A DNA stretch of 64,000 bases, from contig JARWKL010000008.1 of assembly GCA_029961685.1 (NCBI GenBank), positions 23,757,119-23,821,118 on the forward strand. Direction: 5' to 3'. How positions within the stretch are numbered: the first letter of the stretch is position 1; each line of letters starts with the position of its first letter. This document shows positions 50,406 to 63,141 of the stretch, piece after piece. The translations under genes and the position numbers were made by a program. The notes under the pieces are model-generated. The model saw only the letters and a list, made by a program, of their open reading frames with translations, ran no database searches and was not told the DNA's origin. This DNA comes from Aristolochia californica (taxonomy: Eukaryota; Streptophyta; Magnoliopsida; Piperales; Aristolochiaceae).

Positions 50406-53022
50406 GGATAACAGGTCATTTGCATCTTTAACAAGTTTCAAGCATGCATATCCTTATTTAAAACATGTGTAGATTTAAATCTGTTTCTAATAATATTCCA
50501 AGCTATTAGAGTTGAACTAATGGAATTTCCAAAACTTGGATAACAAAACTTTTGTGTTCATTTATAGTGTGTGAATAAATTTTCTTCACTTACATTTGTT
50601 GTTGTTTAAATTTTTTTCTTTGCATAAACTCTAAAATTTTCACTTCATTGTGATCTATTCGCCTTTTTATCAAAATTGTTGACGAGATGAAGGGAAAGTG
50701 AAAAATCAAGTTTTAATTTAAGAGAAAAGTATACACCTAAAATGGAAATGCATAAATATAAAGAGAGATAATTCCAAAAAGTCTCTGTAATTTTTTGGGA
50801 TTGTAAACTTTTTCTTGTTTTTATATATTGGGCTTCGCAATCATCGAAAAAAGGAGGAGGCGGGGGATTTTTAACTGAGTGTTGACTCCCAATCCATAAG
50901 TCATTTCTTAAAAAAATGTAGCCCATTACGCATTATAAATCACTTTAGAATCATCTATGATTGTTAGGTCAGTTTTTTGTAAATGAGCAAAATAATGGCT
51001 TCTTTCACTCGGGTAAATATCCCACCGCACGCTCACTTCATAATTTAATGTGCATTTGTTATTTTTTTTTTAAAAGGTTTGGATCCATAGGTCATTTGAA
51101 TCTTTAACTTGTTTCAAGCATGCATATCCATATTTAAAACATTTATAGATTTAAATCTCTTTCATATAAATTTTTTAGCTATTAAGGTTGAACTAGTGGA
51201 ATTTCCCAAACTTGGATAACAAACTTTTGTGTTCATTTGTGGTGTTTTAAGAAATTTTCTTTACTTACAATTGTTAGGGATTTTCACTTTGTTGTTATGT
51301 ATTTGCCTTTTTATCAAAATTGTTTACGAGAAGAAGGGAAAGTGAAAACTCAAGTTTTGATTTAAGAGAAAATGATACATTTAAAATGAAAATGTAAAAA
51401 TGAAGAGAGAGATAATTCCAAAAAGAGTCTACAATTTTTAGAGATTTTAAACACTTTCAAGTTTTTATATATAGGGTTTCGCAATCGTCAGGAAAAAAGG
51501 GGAGGGGGGGGGGGGGGGGGGATCTTTAACTCAGTGTTGACTCGCAATCCTTAAGTCATTTCTTACAAAAATATAGCTCGTAAAGCATGATAAATCACTT
51601 TACAATCATCTATGATTGTTAAGTCTACTTTTTGTAAATGGGCAAAATAATGGGTTGTTTGACGTGGGTAAATATCCCACCGCATGCTCACTTGAGAATT
51701 TAATGAGCATTTGTAATCTCTTTAAAAGGTTTGGATCCATAGTTCATTTGCATCTTTAACACGTTTCAAGCATGCATATCCATATTTAAAACTTGTGTAG
51801 ATTTAAATCTCTTTCTTATAAAATTCCAAGCTATTAGGGTTGAACATGTGGAATTACGAAAAGTTGGATAACTAAAAACTTTGTGTTTAATTGTGGTGTG
51901 TGAATCAATTTTCTATACTGACAATTGTTATTGTTTTAAATTTTTTTCCATTGATAACCTCTTCAAATTTCACTTCGTTGTGATCTATTTGCCTTTTTAT
52001 CAAAATTGTTTACGAGATGAAGGGAAAGTGAAAACTCACGTTTTGATTTAAGAAAAAAGTATAAATCTAAAATGGAAATGGACAAATGTTGAGAGAGATA
52101 ATTCCAAAAAGTGTTTGTAAATTTTACGGATTGTAAAATCCTTCTAGTTTTTATATATTGGGTTTCTCAATCGTTGGGAAAAGGGGGAGGTGGGGGATTT
52201 TAACTGAGTGTTGACTCCCAATCCATAAGTCATTTGTTACAAAATATAGCCCGTTACGCATGACAATTCACTTTACAATCATCTATGATTGTTGGGTCAA
52301 CATTTTTTAAATGGGGAAAATAATGGCTTGTTTGACTATGGTAAATATCCCACCCCACGCTCACTTGAAAATTTAATAAGCATTTGTAATTCTCTTTAAA
52401 AGGTTTGGATCCATAGGTCATTTGCATATTTAACATGTTTCAAGCCTGCATATCCATGTTTAAAACATGTCTAAATTTAAATCTCTTTCTTATTAAATGC
52501 CAAGCTAGTAGGGTTGAACTAGTGGAATTTCAAAAAATTAGATAACAAAACTTTTGTGTTCATTTGTGGAGTGTGAATAAGTTTTCTTTACTTTCATTTG
52601 TTATTGTTTTAAACTTTTTCAATGCATAAAATCTAAAATTTTCACTTCGTTATGATCTATTTGCCTTTTTATCAAAATTATTTACAAGATGAAGGGAAAG
52701 CGAAAACTCAAATTTTTATTCCAGAATAAACTATACATCTAAAATGCACAAATGTAGAGATAGATAATTCCAAAAAGCGTCTGTAATTTTTAGGGATTAA
52801 AAACTATTTCTAGTTTTGACTGAGTGTTGACTCCCAATCCATAAGTCATTTCTTACAAAATATATCCCATTACGCATTATAAATCACTTCACAATCATCT
52901 ATGAATGTTAGGTCAACTTTTTGTAAATGAGTAAAATAATGGCTTGTTTAACTCGGGTAAAAATCTCCCCGCACGCTCACTTGACAATTTAATGAGCATT
53001 TTTTATTCTCTGTAAAAGGTTT
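50406..53022 (+). repeat. Tetramer D-A-B-C, copy 2
   Basis: Units: D 50406 (TTTCTTTGCATAAAC, AAATATAAAGAGAG), A 51081 (AAATTTTTTAGCTATTAAGG), B 51733 (GTGTTTAATTGTGG, GAATCAATTTTC), C 52408 (GTGGAGTGTGAATAAG). Unit A has a loss of about 40 bp near 51277 and an 18-bp poly-G run. Unit C has lost about 60 bp near 52816, where TCTAGTTTT is joined to GACTGAGTG, taking out the CENP-B-box-like motif and the G-rich tract. Offset to copy 3 is 2617-2653 bp. Confidence 0.85.
51504..51521 (+). repeat. Poly-G run of 18 in the G-rich tract
   Basis: GGAAAAAAGGGGAGG leads into an uninterrupted run of 18 G, where other units read GGGGGAGGCGGGGGATTTTT. The interrupting A and C bases are gone, consistent with slippage expansion. 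The run sits in an A-type unit; the homologous unit one tetramer later has a similar run. Confidence 0.9.
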
Positions 53023-55725
53023 GGATCCATAGGTTGTTTGCATCTTTAACATGTTTCTAGCATGCATATCCATAATTAAAACATGTGTAGATTTAAATCT
53101 CTTTCTAATAATATTCCAAGCTATTAGAGTTGAACTAGTGGAATTTCCAAAACTTGAATAACAAATCTTTTGTGTTCATTTATGGTGTGTGAATAAATTT
53201 TCTTCACTTACATTTGTTACTGTTTAAAATTTTTTCTTTGCAGAAATTGTAAAATTTTCACTTCGTTGTGATCTATTTGCCTTTTTATCAAAATTGTGTA
53301 CGAGATGAAGGGAAAGTGAAAACTCAAGTTTTGATTTAAGAAAAAAGTGTACAGCTAAAATAGAAATTCACAAATATAGTGAGATAATTCCAAAAAGTGT
53401 CTGTAATTTTTTGGGAATGTAAACTTTTTCTAGTTTTTATATATTGGGTTTCGCAATTGTCGGAAAAAAAGGGAGGAAGCAGAGGACTTTTAACTGAGTG
53501 TTGACTCTAGATCCATAAGTCATTTCTTACAAAAATATAGCCCATTAAGCATTATAAATCACTTTAGAATCATCTTTGATTGTTAGGTCAGCTTTTTGTA
53601 AATGGGAAAAATAATGGCTTGTTTGACTCGGGTAAATAACCCACCGCATGCTCACTTGAGAATTTAATGTGCATTTGTTATTTTCTTTAAAATTTTTGGA
53701 CCAATAGATCATTTGCATCTTTAACTTTTTTCAAGCATTCATATCCATATTTAAAAAAAAAATAGATTTTAATCTCTTTGTTATAAATTTCCAAGGTATT
53801 AGGGTTGAACTAGTGAAATTTCCAAAACTTTGATAACAAAACTTTTGTGTTCATTTGTAGTGTTTGAATAAATTTTCTTTACTTACCTTTTTCATTATTT
53901 TATATTTTTTCCATGCATAAACTCATAAATTTTCACTTTGTTGTGATGTATTTGCTTTTTTAACAAAATTGTTTACAAGATGAAGGGAAAGTGAAAACTC
54001 AAGTTTTGATTTAAGATAAAATGATACATCTAAAATGAAAATGCAGAAATCAAGAGACAGGTAATTCCAAAAAGAGTCTGTAATTTTTAGGGATTTTAAA
54101 CTCTTTCTAGTTTTTATATATTGCGTTTCGCAATGGTCGGGAAGAGGCGAATGGGGGGGGGGGGGGGGCGGGCATCTTTAACTGAGTGTTGACTCCCAAT
54201 CCATAAGTCATTTCTTACAAAAATATAGCCCGTAATGCATGATAAATCGCTTAACAATCATCTATGATTGTTGGGTCTACTTTTTGAAAAAGGGCAAAAT
54301 AATGGCTTGTTTGACTTGCGTTAATATTCCACTGCATGCTCACTTGAGAATTTAATGAGCAGTTTAAATCTCTTTAAAAGGTTTGGATCCATAGGTCATT
54401 TTCATATTTAACATGTTTTAGGCATGCATATCCATTTTTAAAAAATGTGTACATTTAAAATCTCTTTCTTATAAAATTCCAAGTTATTAGGGTTGAACTA
54501 GTGGAATTTCGAAAACATGGATAACAAAACTTTTGTGTTTAATTATGGTGTGTGAATGAATTTTCTTTACATACAATTAGTATTGTTTTAAATTTTTTTC
54601 CATGAATAAACTCTTAAAATTTCACTTCGTTGTAATCTATTTGCTTTTTTATCAAAATTGTTTACGAGATGAAGGGAAAGTGAAAACTCCAGTTTTGATT
54701 GAAGAAAAAAGTATAAATCTAAAATGGAAATGGACAAATGTTGAGAGAGATAATTCCAAAAAGTGTATGTAATTGGTAGGGATTGTAAACTCTTTCAAGT
54801 ATTTATATGTTGGGTTCCTCAATCGTTGGGAAAAGGGGGAGGCGGGGGATTTTTAACTGAGTGTTGACTCCCAATCCATAAGTCATTTCTTGCAAAAATA
54901 TAGCCCGTTACGCATAATAAATCACTTCACAATCATCTATGGTTGTTGGGTCAGCATTTTGTAAATGGGGAAAATAATGGCTTGTTTGACTCTGGTAAAT
55001 ATCCTACCGCACGCTCACTTGAGAATTTTATAAGCATTTATTATTCTCTTTAAACGGTTTGGATCCATAGGTCATTTGAATTTTTAACATGTTTCAAGCA
55101 TGCATATCCATATTTAAAACATGTGTACATTTAAATCTCTTTCTTATTAAATTCCTAGCTATTAGGGTTGAACTAGTGGAATTTCAAAAATTTGGATAAC
55201 AAAAACTTTGTGTTCATTTGTGGAGCGTGAATAATTTTTCCTTACTTTGATTTTTTATTGTTTTAAACTTTTTCCATGCATAAACTCTAAAATTTTCACT
55301 TCGTTGTGATCTATTTTCCTTTTTATCAAAATTGTTTACGAGATGAAGGGAAAGTGAAAGCTCAAGTTTTGATTCAAGAAAAAGTACACATCTAAAATTG
55401 AAATGCACAAATGTGGAGATAGATAATTCCCAAAAGTGTATGTAATTTTGAGGGATTAAAAAATCTTTCTATTTTTTATATATTGGGTTTCGCTATCATC
55501 TGGAAAAGGGGAAGGTGCGAGATTTTTAACAGAGTGTTGACTCCCAATCCATAAGTCATTTCATACAAAAATATATCCTGTTACAAATCACTTCACTATC
55601 ATCTACGAATGTTGGCCAGCCTTTTTTAAATGAGCAAAATAATGGCTTGTTTGACTCGGGTAAATATCGCACCGCACGCTCACTTGAGAATTTAATGTGA
55701 ATTTGTTATTCTTTCTAAAAGGTTT
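53023..55725 (+). repeat. Tetramer D-A-B-C, copy 3
   Basis: Units: D 53023 (TTTCTTTGCAGAAAT), A 53698 (GTAGTGTTTGAATAAATTTTC), B 54385 (GTGTTTAATTATGG, GAATGAATTTTC), C 55061 (GTGGAGCGTGAATAATTTTTC, preceded by CATTTTGTAAATGGGG). All four units are near full length (675, 687, 676 and 665 bp). This is the most complete tetramer in the window, of 2703 bp. Confidence 0.85.
54153..54168 (+). repeat. Poly-G run of 16 in the homologous unit
   Basis: A run of 16 G followed by CGGG replaces the normal GGGGGAGGCGGGGG. It lies about 2.65 kb after the 18-G run and in the same unit type (A), so the expansion either predates the tetramer duplication or recurred at the same position. Confidence 0.9.
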
Positions 55726-57763
55726 GGATCCATAGGTCATTTGCATCTTTAACATGTTTCAAGCATGCAAATCTGTATTTAAAACATGTTAAGATTTAAA
55801 TCTCTTTCTAATAAAATTCCTAGCTATTAGGGTTGAACTAGTGGAATTTCCCAAACTTGGATAAAAAAACTTTTGTGTTAATTTGTGGTGAGTGAATAAA
55901 TTTTCTTGACTTACGTTTGTTATTGTCTTAAATTTTATCCATGAATAGCTCTAAAATTTGAACTTTGTTGTGATCTATTTGCCTTTTTATCAAAATTGTT
56001 TGTGAGATGAAGGGAAAGTGCAAACTCAAGTTTTGATTTAAGAAAAAAGTATACATCTAAAATGGAAATGATCAAATGTAGAGAGAGATAATTAGAAAAA
56101 GTATCCATAATTTTTAGGGATTGTAAACTCTTTCTTGTTTATATATTTGGGTTACGCAATCGTCAGGAAAAGGGGGAGGTGGGGGATTTTAAAATGAGTG
56201 TTGACTCCTAATCCATAGGTCATTTCTTAAAAAAATAAAGCTTGTTACAAATGATAAATCACTTTACAATCAACTATGATTGTTGGTTCAACTTTTTGTA
56301 AAAGACCAAAATAATGGCTTGTTTGACTCGGGTAAATATCCCACCACACGATCACTTGACAATTTAATGAGCATTTTTTATTCTCTCTAAAAGGTTTGGA
56401 TCTATAGGTCATTTGCATCTTTAACATGTTTCAAGCATGGATATCCGTCTATAAAACATGTGTAGATTTAAATCTCTTTCAAATAATATTCCAAGCTATT
56501 AGGGTTGAACTAGAGGAGTTTTCCAAACTTGGATAACAAAACTTTTGTGTTCGTTTATGGTGTGTGAATACATTTTTTTTCTTACATTTGTTATTGTTTT
56601 AAATTTTTTCCATGCATAAACTGTACAATTTTCACTTCATTGTGATCTATTTGCCTGTTTTTATCAAAATTGTTTACGAGATGAAGGGAAAGTGAAAACT
56701 CAAGTTTTGATCTAATAAAAAAGTATACATTTGAAAAGGAAATGCACAAATGGAGAGAGAGAAAATTCCAAAAAGTGTCTATAATTTTTAGGGATTGTAA
56801 ACTCTTTCTAGTTTTTATATATTGGGTTTCGCAATTGTCCGGAAAATGGGGAGCCGGGGGATTTTTAACAGAGGGTTGACTCCTAATCCATAAGTCATTT
56901 CTTAAAAAAATATAGCCCGTTTCGCATGAAAATCACTTTACAATCATCTATGATTGTTGGTCAGCTTTTTGTAAATGGGAAAAATAATGGCTAGTTTGAT
57001 TCAAGTTAATATCCCACTACACGGTCACTTGAAAATTTAATGAGCATTTGTTATTCTCTTTAAACACTTTGGATCCATTGGTTATTTGCATCTTTAACAT
57101 GTTTTAAACATGCATATCCATATTTAAAACATGTGTTGCATGTTTAAAACATGTGTAGATTTAAATCTCTTTCTTATAAAATTCCATGATTTTAGGGTTG
57201 AACTAGTGGACTTTCCCAAACTTGGATAACAAAACTTTTGTGTTCATTTGTGGTCTTTGAATAATTTTTCTTTATTTAAATTTGTTATTGTTTTAAATTT
57301 TTTCCATGCCTATACTCTAAAATTTTCACTTCATTGTGATCTATTTGCCTTTTGATCAAAATTGTTTACGAGATGAAGGGAAAGTGAAAAATAAAGTTTT
57401 GATTTAAGAAAAAAGTATACACCTAGAATGGAAATGCAAAAATGTAGAGAGAGGAGATTCCAAAAAGTGTCTTTATTTTTTTGGGATTGTGAACTCTTTC
57501 TAGTTTTTATATATTGGGTTTTGCAATCGTCCGAAAAAGGGGGAGGCAGGGGATTTTTAATTGAGTGTTGACTCCCAATCCATAAGTCATTTCATGCAAA
57601 AATATAGCCCGTTACGCATGATAAATCGCTTTACAATCATCTATGATTTTGGGTCAGCATTTTGTAAATGGGAAAAGTAATGGCTTTTTTGAAACGGGTA
57701 AATATCCCACCGCATGCACACTCTAGAATTTAATGAGCTTTTTTTATTCCCTTCAAAAGGTTT
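55726..57763 (+). repeat. Linking units between tetramer block and second long-range copy
   Basis: Landmarks are 55726, 56398 and 57071. 56398 is a CTCTCTAAAAGG and ATATCCGT type; 57071 has GTGGACTTTCCC. The 57071 unit is 693 bp because TTTAAAACATGTGT is present twice (57123-57136 and 57143-57156) with TGCATG between. Its second half (TTTTGATCAAAATTG, AAAGTTTTGATTT) resembles the unit before 36369. Confidence 0.7.
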
Positions 57764-59103
57764 CGATCCATAGGTCATTTGCATCCTTAACATGTTTCAA
57801 GCATGTATATCCATATTTAAAATATGTGTAGATTTAAATCTCTTTCTTATAAAATTCCAAGCTACCAGGGTTTAATTAGTGGAATTTCCCAAACTTGGAT
57901 AACAAAACTTTTGCGTTCATTTGTGGTGTGTGATAAAATTTTCTTTACTTACATTTTTTACTGTTTTAAATTGTTTCAATGCATAAAATCTAAAATTTTC
58001 ACTTCGTTGTGATCTATTTCCCTATTTATCAAAATTGTTTATGAGATGAAGTGAAAGTGAAAAGTCAAGTTTTGATTTAAGAAAAAATCATACATCTAAA
58101 ATGGAAATGCACAAATTTAGAGAGAGATAATTCCCAAAAGTGTTTGTAATTTTTTGGGCTTGTAAACTCTTTTTAGTTTTTATGTAGTGGGTTTCACAAT
58201 TATCGAGAAAGGGGGAGGCAGGGGATTTTTAACTAAGTGTTGACTCCCAATCCATAAGTCATTTCTTAAAAAAATATAGCCAGTTATGCTTGATAAATCA
58301 CTTTACAATCATCTATGATATTTGGGTCAGCTTCTTGTAAATGGGCAAATTAATTGCTTCTTTGACTCGAGTAGATATCCCACCACTGGCTCACTCCAGA
58401 ATTTAATGAGCATTTTTTATTATCTTTAAAAGGTTTCGATCTATAGGTCATTTGCATCCTTAACATGTTTCAAACATGCATATCAGTATTTAAAACATGT
58501 GTAGATTTAAATCTCTTTCTTATAAAATTCCAAGCTATCAGGGTTGAACTAGTGAAATTTCCCAAACTTGGCTAACGAAACTTTTGAGTTCATTTGTGGT
58601 GTGTGAATAAATTTTCTTTACTTACATTTTTAATTGTTTTAAATTTTTTCCATGCATAAAATAAAAAGTTTTCACTTCGTTGTGATCTATTTGCCATTTT
58701 ATAAAATTTGTTTACGAGATGAAGGGAAAGTGAAAACTCAAGTTTTGATTTAAGAAAAAAGTATACATCTAAAATGGAAATGCACACAAGTAGAGAGAGA
58801 TAATTCAAAAAAGTGTTTTTAAGGGATTGTAAACTCTTTCTATTTTTTATATATTGGGTTTCGCAATCGTCGGGAAAAGGGGGAGGCAGGGGATTTTTAA
58901 CAGAGTGTTGACTCCCAGTCCATATGTAATTTCTTACAAAAATATAGCCCGTTATGCATGATAAATCACTTTACAATCATCTATGATTGTTGGGTCAGCT
59001 TTTTGCAAATGGGAAAATAATGACTTGTTTGTCTCGGGTAAATATCCCACTACACGCTCACTTGATAATTTAATGAGCATTTACTATTCTCTTTAAACAG
59101 TTT
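57764..59103 (+). repeat. Two-unit leader of the long-range duplicated block, copy 2
   Basis: Units start at 57764 and 58438 and match 36369 and 37040: CACACTCTAGAATTTAATGAG, TTTCGATCCAT, GCATCCTTAACATG, GCTA(C/T)CAGGGTT, and ATGATATTTGGGTCAGCTTC near 58315. At 59104 the landmark is GGGTACATTGG, comparable with GGGTCCATAGG at 37712. The offset is 21.39-21.40 kb. A consensus CENP-B-box-like motif lies at 58859-58875. Confidence 0.8.
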
Positions 59104-62100
59104 GGGTACATTGGTCATTTACATCTTTAACATGTTTCAAGCTTGCATATCCACATTTAAAACATGTGTAGATTTAAATCTCTTTCTAATAAAATTCCAA
59201 ACGATTAAGGTTGAACTAGTGGACTGTCCCAAAATTGGATAACAAAACTTTTGTGTTCATTTGGGGTGTGTGAATAATTTTTCTTTACATGCATTTGTTA
59301 TTGTTTTAAATTTTTTTCATGCATAAAATCTAAAATTTTCACTTCGTTTTGATCTATTTGCCTTTATATCAATATTGTTACGAGAAGAAGAGAAACTGAA
59401 AATTCAAGTTTTGATTTCAGAAAAACGTATACAAATAAAATGGAAATGCACAAATGTAGAGAGAGATAATTCCAAAAGTGTATGTAATTTTTTGGGATTG
59501 TAAACTCTTTCTAGTTTTTATTTATTGCATTTTACAATATTCAGGAGGAGCGGGAGGCAGGGGATTTTTAACTAAGTGTTGACTCCCAATCCATAAGTCA
59601 TTCCTTACAAAAATATAGCCCATTACGCATGCTAAATCGCTTTAGAATCATCTATGATTGTTGGGTTGACTTTTTGTAAATGAGAAAAATAATGGCTTGT
59701 TTGACTCGGGTAAATATCCCACCTTACGCTTACATGAGAATTTAATGAGCATTTGTTATTCTCTTTAATAGGTTTGGATCCATAGGTCATTTGCATCGTT
59801 AACATGTTTCAAACATGCATATCCGTATTTAAAACATGTGTAGATTTAAATCTCTTTCTTATAAAATTCCAAGCTATTAGGGTTGAACTAGTGAAATTTC
59901 CCAAAATTGGATAACAAAATTTTCATGTTCATTTGTGGAGTGTTAATAAATTTTCTTTAATAGTATTTTTTATTGTTTTAAATTTTTTCCATGTATAAAC
60001 TCTAAAATTTTCACTTCGTTGTTATCTATTTGCCTTTTTACCAAAATTGTTTATGAGATGAAGGGAAAGAGCAAAATCCAGTTTTGATTTAAGAAAAAAG
60101 TAGACACATAAAATGGAAATGTACTAATGTAGAGAGAGATAATTCCAAAAATTGTCTGTAATTTTTAGGGATTGTAAACTCTTTCTAGTTTTATTATATT
60201 GGGTTTCGCAATCGTCGGGAAAAGGGGGAGGCGGGGGATTTTTAACTGAGAGTTGACTCCCAATCCATAAGTCATTCATTACAAAAATATAGCCCTTTAC
60301 ACATGATGAATCACTTCAGAATCATCTATGATTGTTGGGTCACCTTTTTTTAAATGGGCAAAATAATGGCTTGTTTGACTCGGGTAAAAATCCCACCGCA
60401 CGCTCACATGAGAATTTAATGATCATTTTTTATTCTCTTTAAAAAGTTTGGATCCGTAGGTCATTTGCATCTTTAACATGTTTCAAGCTTGCATATTCAT
60501 ATTTAAAACATGAGTAGATTTAAATATCTTTATTATAGAATTCCAAGCTATTAAGGTTGAACTAGTAGATTTTCCAAAACTTGGATAAGAAAACTTTTGT
60601 GTTCATTTGTGGTGTGTGAATAATTTTCTTTACATACACTTGTTATTGTTTTAAATTTTTTCCATGCATAAACTCTAAAATTTTCAATTCGTTATGATCT
60701 ATTTGCCTTTTTGTCAAAATTATTTACGAGATGAAGGGAAAGTGCAAATTCAAGTTTTGATTTAAGAAAAAGTATACACCTAAAAAGGAAATGCACAAAT
60801 GTAGAGAGATTATTCCAAAAAGTGTCTGTAATTTTTTGGGATTGTAAACTCTATCTAGTTTATATATATTGGGTTTTGCAATCGTTGAGAAAAGGGGGAG
60901 GTGGGGAATTTTTAACTGAGTGTTGACTTCCAATCCATAAGTTATTTCTAACAAAAATAGATCCCGTTACGCATGATTTATCACTTTACTATCATCTATG
61001 TTTGTTGCATCAACTTTTTGTCGAAGGGCAAAATAGTGGCTTGTATGACACTAGTAAATATCTCACCCTATGCTTACATGAAAATTTACTGAGCATTTGT
61101 TATTCTCTTTAAAAGGTTTGGATCCATAGGTCATTTGCATCTTTAACATGTTTCAAGAATGCATGTCCATAGTTAGAACATGTGTAGATTTAAATCTCTT
61201 TCTCATAAAATTCCAAGCTATTAGGGTATACCTAGTGGAATTACCAAAACTTGGAAAACAAACCTTTTGTATTCATTTGTGGCGTGTGAATAAATTTTTT
61301 TACGTAAATTTGTTATTGTTTTAAATTTTTTCCATGCATAAACTCTAAAATTTTCACTTCGTTGTGATCTTTTTGTCTTTTTATCAAAATTGTTAACGAG
61401 ATGAAGGGAAAATGAAAATTCATGTTTTGATTTAAGAAAAAAGTATACACCTAAAATGGAAATGCACAATTGTGGAGAGAGATAATTCCAAAAAGTGTCT
61501 GTAATTTTTTGGGATAGTAAACTCTTTCTAGTTTTTATATATTGGGTTTTGCAATCGTCGGGAAAAGTGGCAGGCGGGGAATTTTTAACTGAGGGTTGAC
61601 TTCCAATCCATAAGTCATTTCTTACAAAAATATAGCCCGTTACGCATGATAAATCACTTTCAAATCATCTATGAATGTTGGGTCAGCTTTTTGTAAATGG
61701 GCAAAATAATGGCATGTTTGACTCAGGTAAATATCACTCTGCACGCTCACATGAGAATTTAATGTGCATTTTTTATTCTCTTTAAAAGGTTTGGATCCAT
61801 AGGTAATTTTCATCTTTAACATGTTTCATGCATGCATATCCATATTTAAAACATGTGTAGATTTAAATCTCTTTCTTATAAAATTCCAAGCTATTAGGTT
61901 TGAACTAGTGGACTTTCCAAAACTTGGTTAACAAAACTTTTATGTTCATTTGTGGTGTACGAGTTAAATTTCTTTCCTTCCATTTGTTTTTGTTTGAAAT
62001 TTTTTCCATGCATAAACTCTAAAATTTTCACTTCGTAGGGATCTATTTGCCTTTTTATCAAAATTTCTTACAAGATGAAGGGAAATTGAAAACTCAAGTT

Positions 62101-63141
62101 TTGATTAAAGAAAAAAGTATACACCTAAAATGGAAATGCAAAAATGCAGAGAAAGATAATTCCAAAAAGTGTCTGGAATTTTATGGGATTGTAAACTCTT
62201 TCTAGTTTTTATTTATTGGGTTTCACAATCATTGGGAAAAGGGGGAGGTGGGGGATTTTTAACTGAGTGTTGAATCCCAATCCATAAGACATTTCTTACA
62301 AAAATATAGCCAGTTACGCATGATACATCAATTTAGAATCATCTATGATTGTTGGTTCAACTTTTTGAACCTGGACAAAATAATGGCTTGTTTGACTCGG
62401 GTAAATATCCCACCGCACAGTCACTAGAGAATTTAATGAGCATTTGTTATTCTCTTTAAAAGGTTTGAATCCATAGGTCATTTGCATCTTTATCATGTTT
62501 CAAGCTTGAATATCAATATATAAACCATGTGTAGATTTAAACCTCTTTCTTTTTTAATTCCAAGCTATTAGGGTTGAACTAGTGGAATTTCCAAAACTTG
62601 GATAACAAAACTTTTCTGTTCATTTATGGTGTGTGAATAAATTTTCTTTACTTACATTATTTATTTTTTTAATTTTTTTCCATGCATAAAATATAAATTT
62701 TTTACTTCATTGTCATCTATTTTCCTTTTTATCAAAATTGTGTACAAGATGAAGGGAAAGTGAAAACTCAAGTTTTGATTTAAGAATGAAGTATACACCT
62801 AAAATGGAAATGCACAAATGTAGAGAGAGATAATTCCAAAAAATGTCTGTACTTTTTAGGGATTGTATACCCTTTTGAGTTTTTATTTATTGGGTTTTGC
62901 AATCGTCGTGAAAAGGGGAAGGCGTGGGATTTGTAACTAAGTGTTGACTCCAAATCCATAAGTCATTTATTAAAAAAAATATAGCCCGTTACGGATGATA
63001 AATCACTTTACAATCATCTATGATTGTTGGGTAAGCTTTTTGTCAAAGGACAAAATAATGGCCTTTTTAACACAGGTAAATATCCCACAACATGCTCATA
63101 TGAGAATTTATTGAGCATTTGTTATTCTCTTTAAAAGGTTT
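59104..63141 (+). repeat. Complete hexameric higher-order repeat p1-p6 (4038 bp)
   Basis: Landmarks are 59104 (p1), 59776 (p2), 60450 (p3), 61120 (p4), 61793 (p5) and 62467 (p6). Markers: p1 GAAGAGAAACTG and GATTTCAGAAAAACG; p2 GTTATCTATTTGCC, TTTTTACCAAAATTG, TTTTATTATATTGGG; p3 TTCAATTCGTTATG, AGAGAGATTATTCC, TTTTTGTCGAAGGG; p4 CAAGAATGCATGTCC, TTGGAAAACAAACC; p5 GTGGACTTTCC, TTCCATTTGTTTTTG, TTTTGAACCTGGACAAAAT; p6 GCTTTTTGTCAAAGGAC. This copy contains both p2 and p3 side by side, whereas each block at 37.7-44.4 kb has only one of them. Confidence 0.85.
60204..60220 (+). other. CENP-B-box-like motif
   Basis: TTTCGCAATCGTCGGGA in the p2 unit of the complete hexamer; 8 of 9 CENP-B core bases. 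The homologous p2 motif in block 1 (38812-38828) is identical over the 17 bp. Confidence 0.45.

Noticed and set aside
51481..51530. Possible assembly gap or vector artefact at the poly-G run
   Set aside because: Normal satellite sequence continues in register on both sides and a similar run occurs in the homologous unit 2.65 kb on. Run length may be wrong, but the site fits the array.
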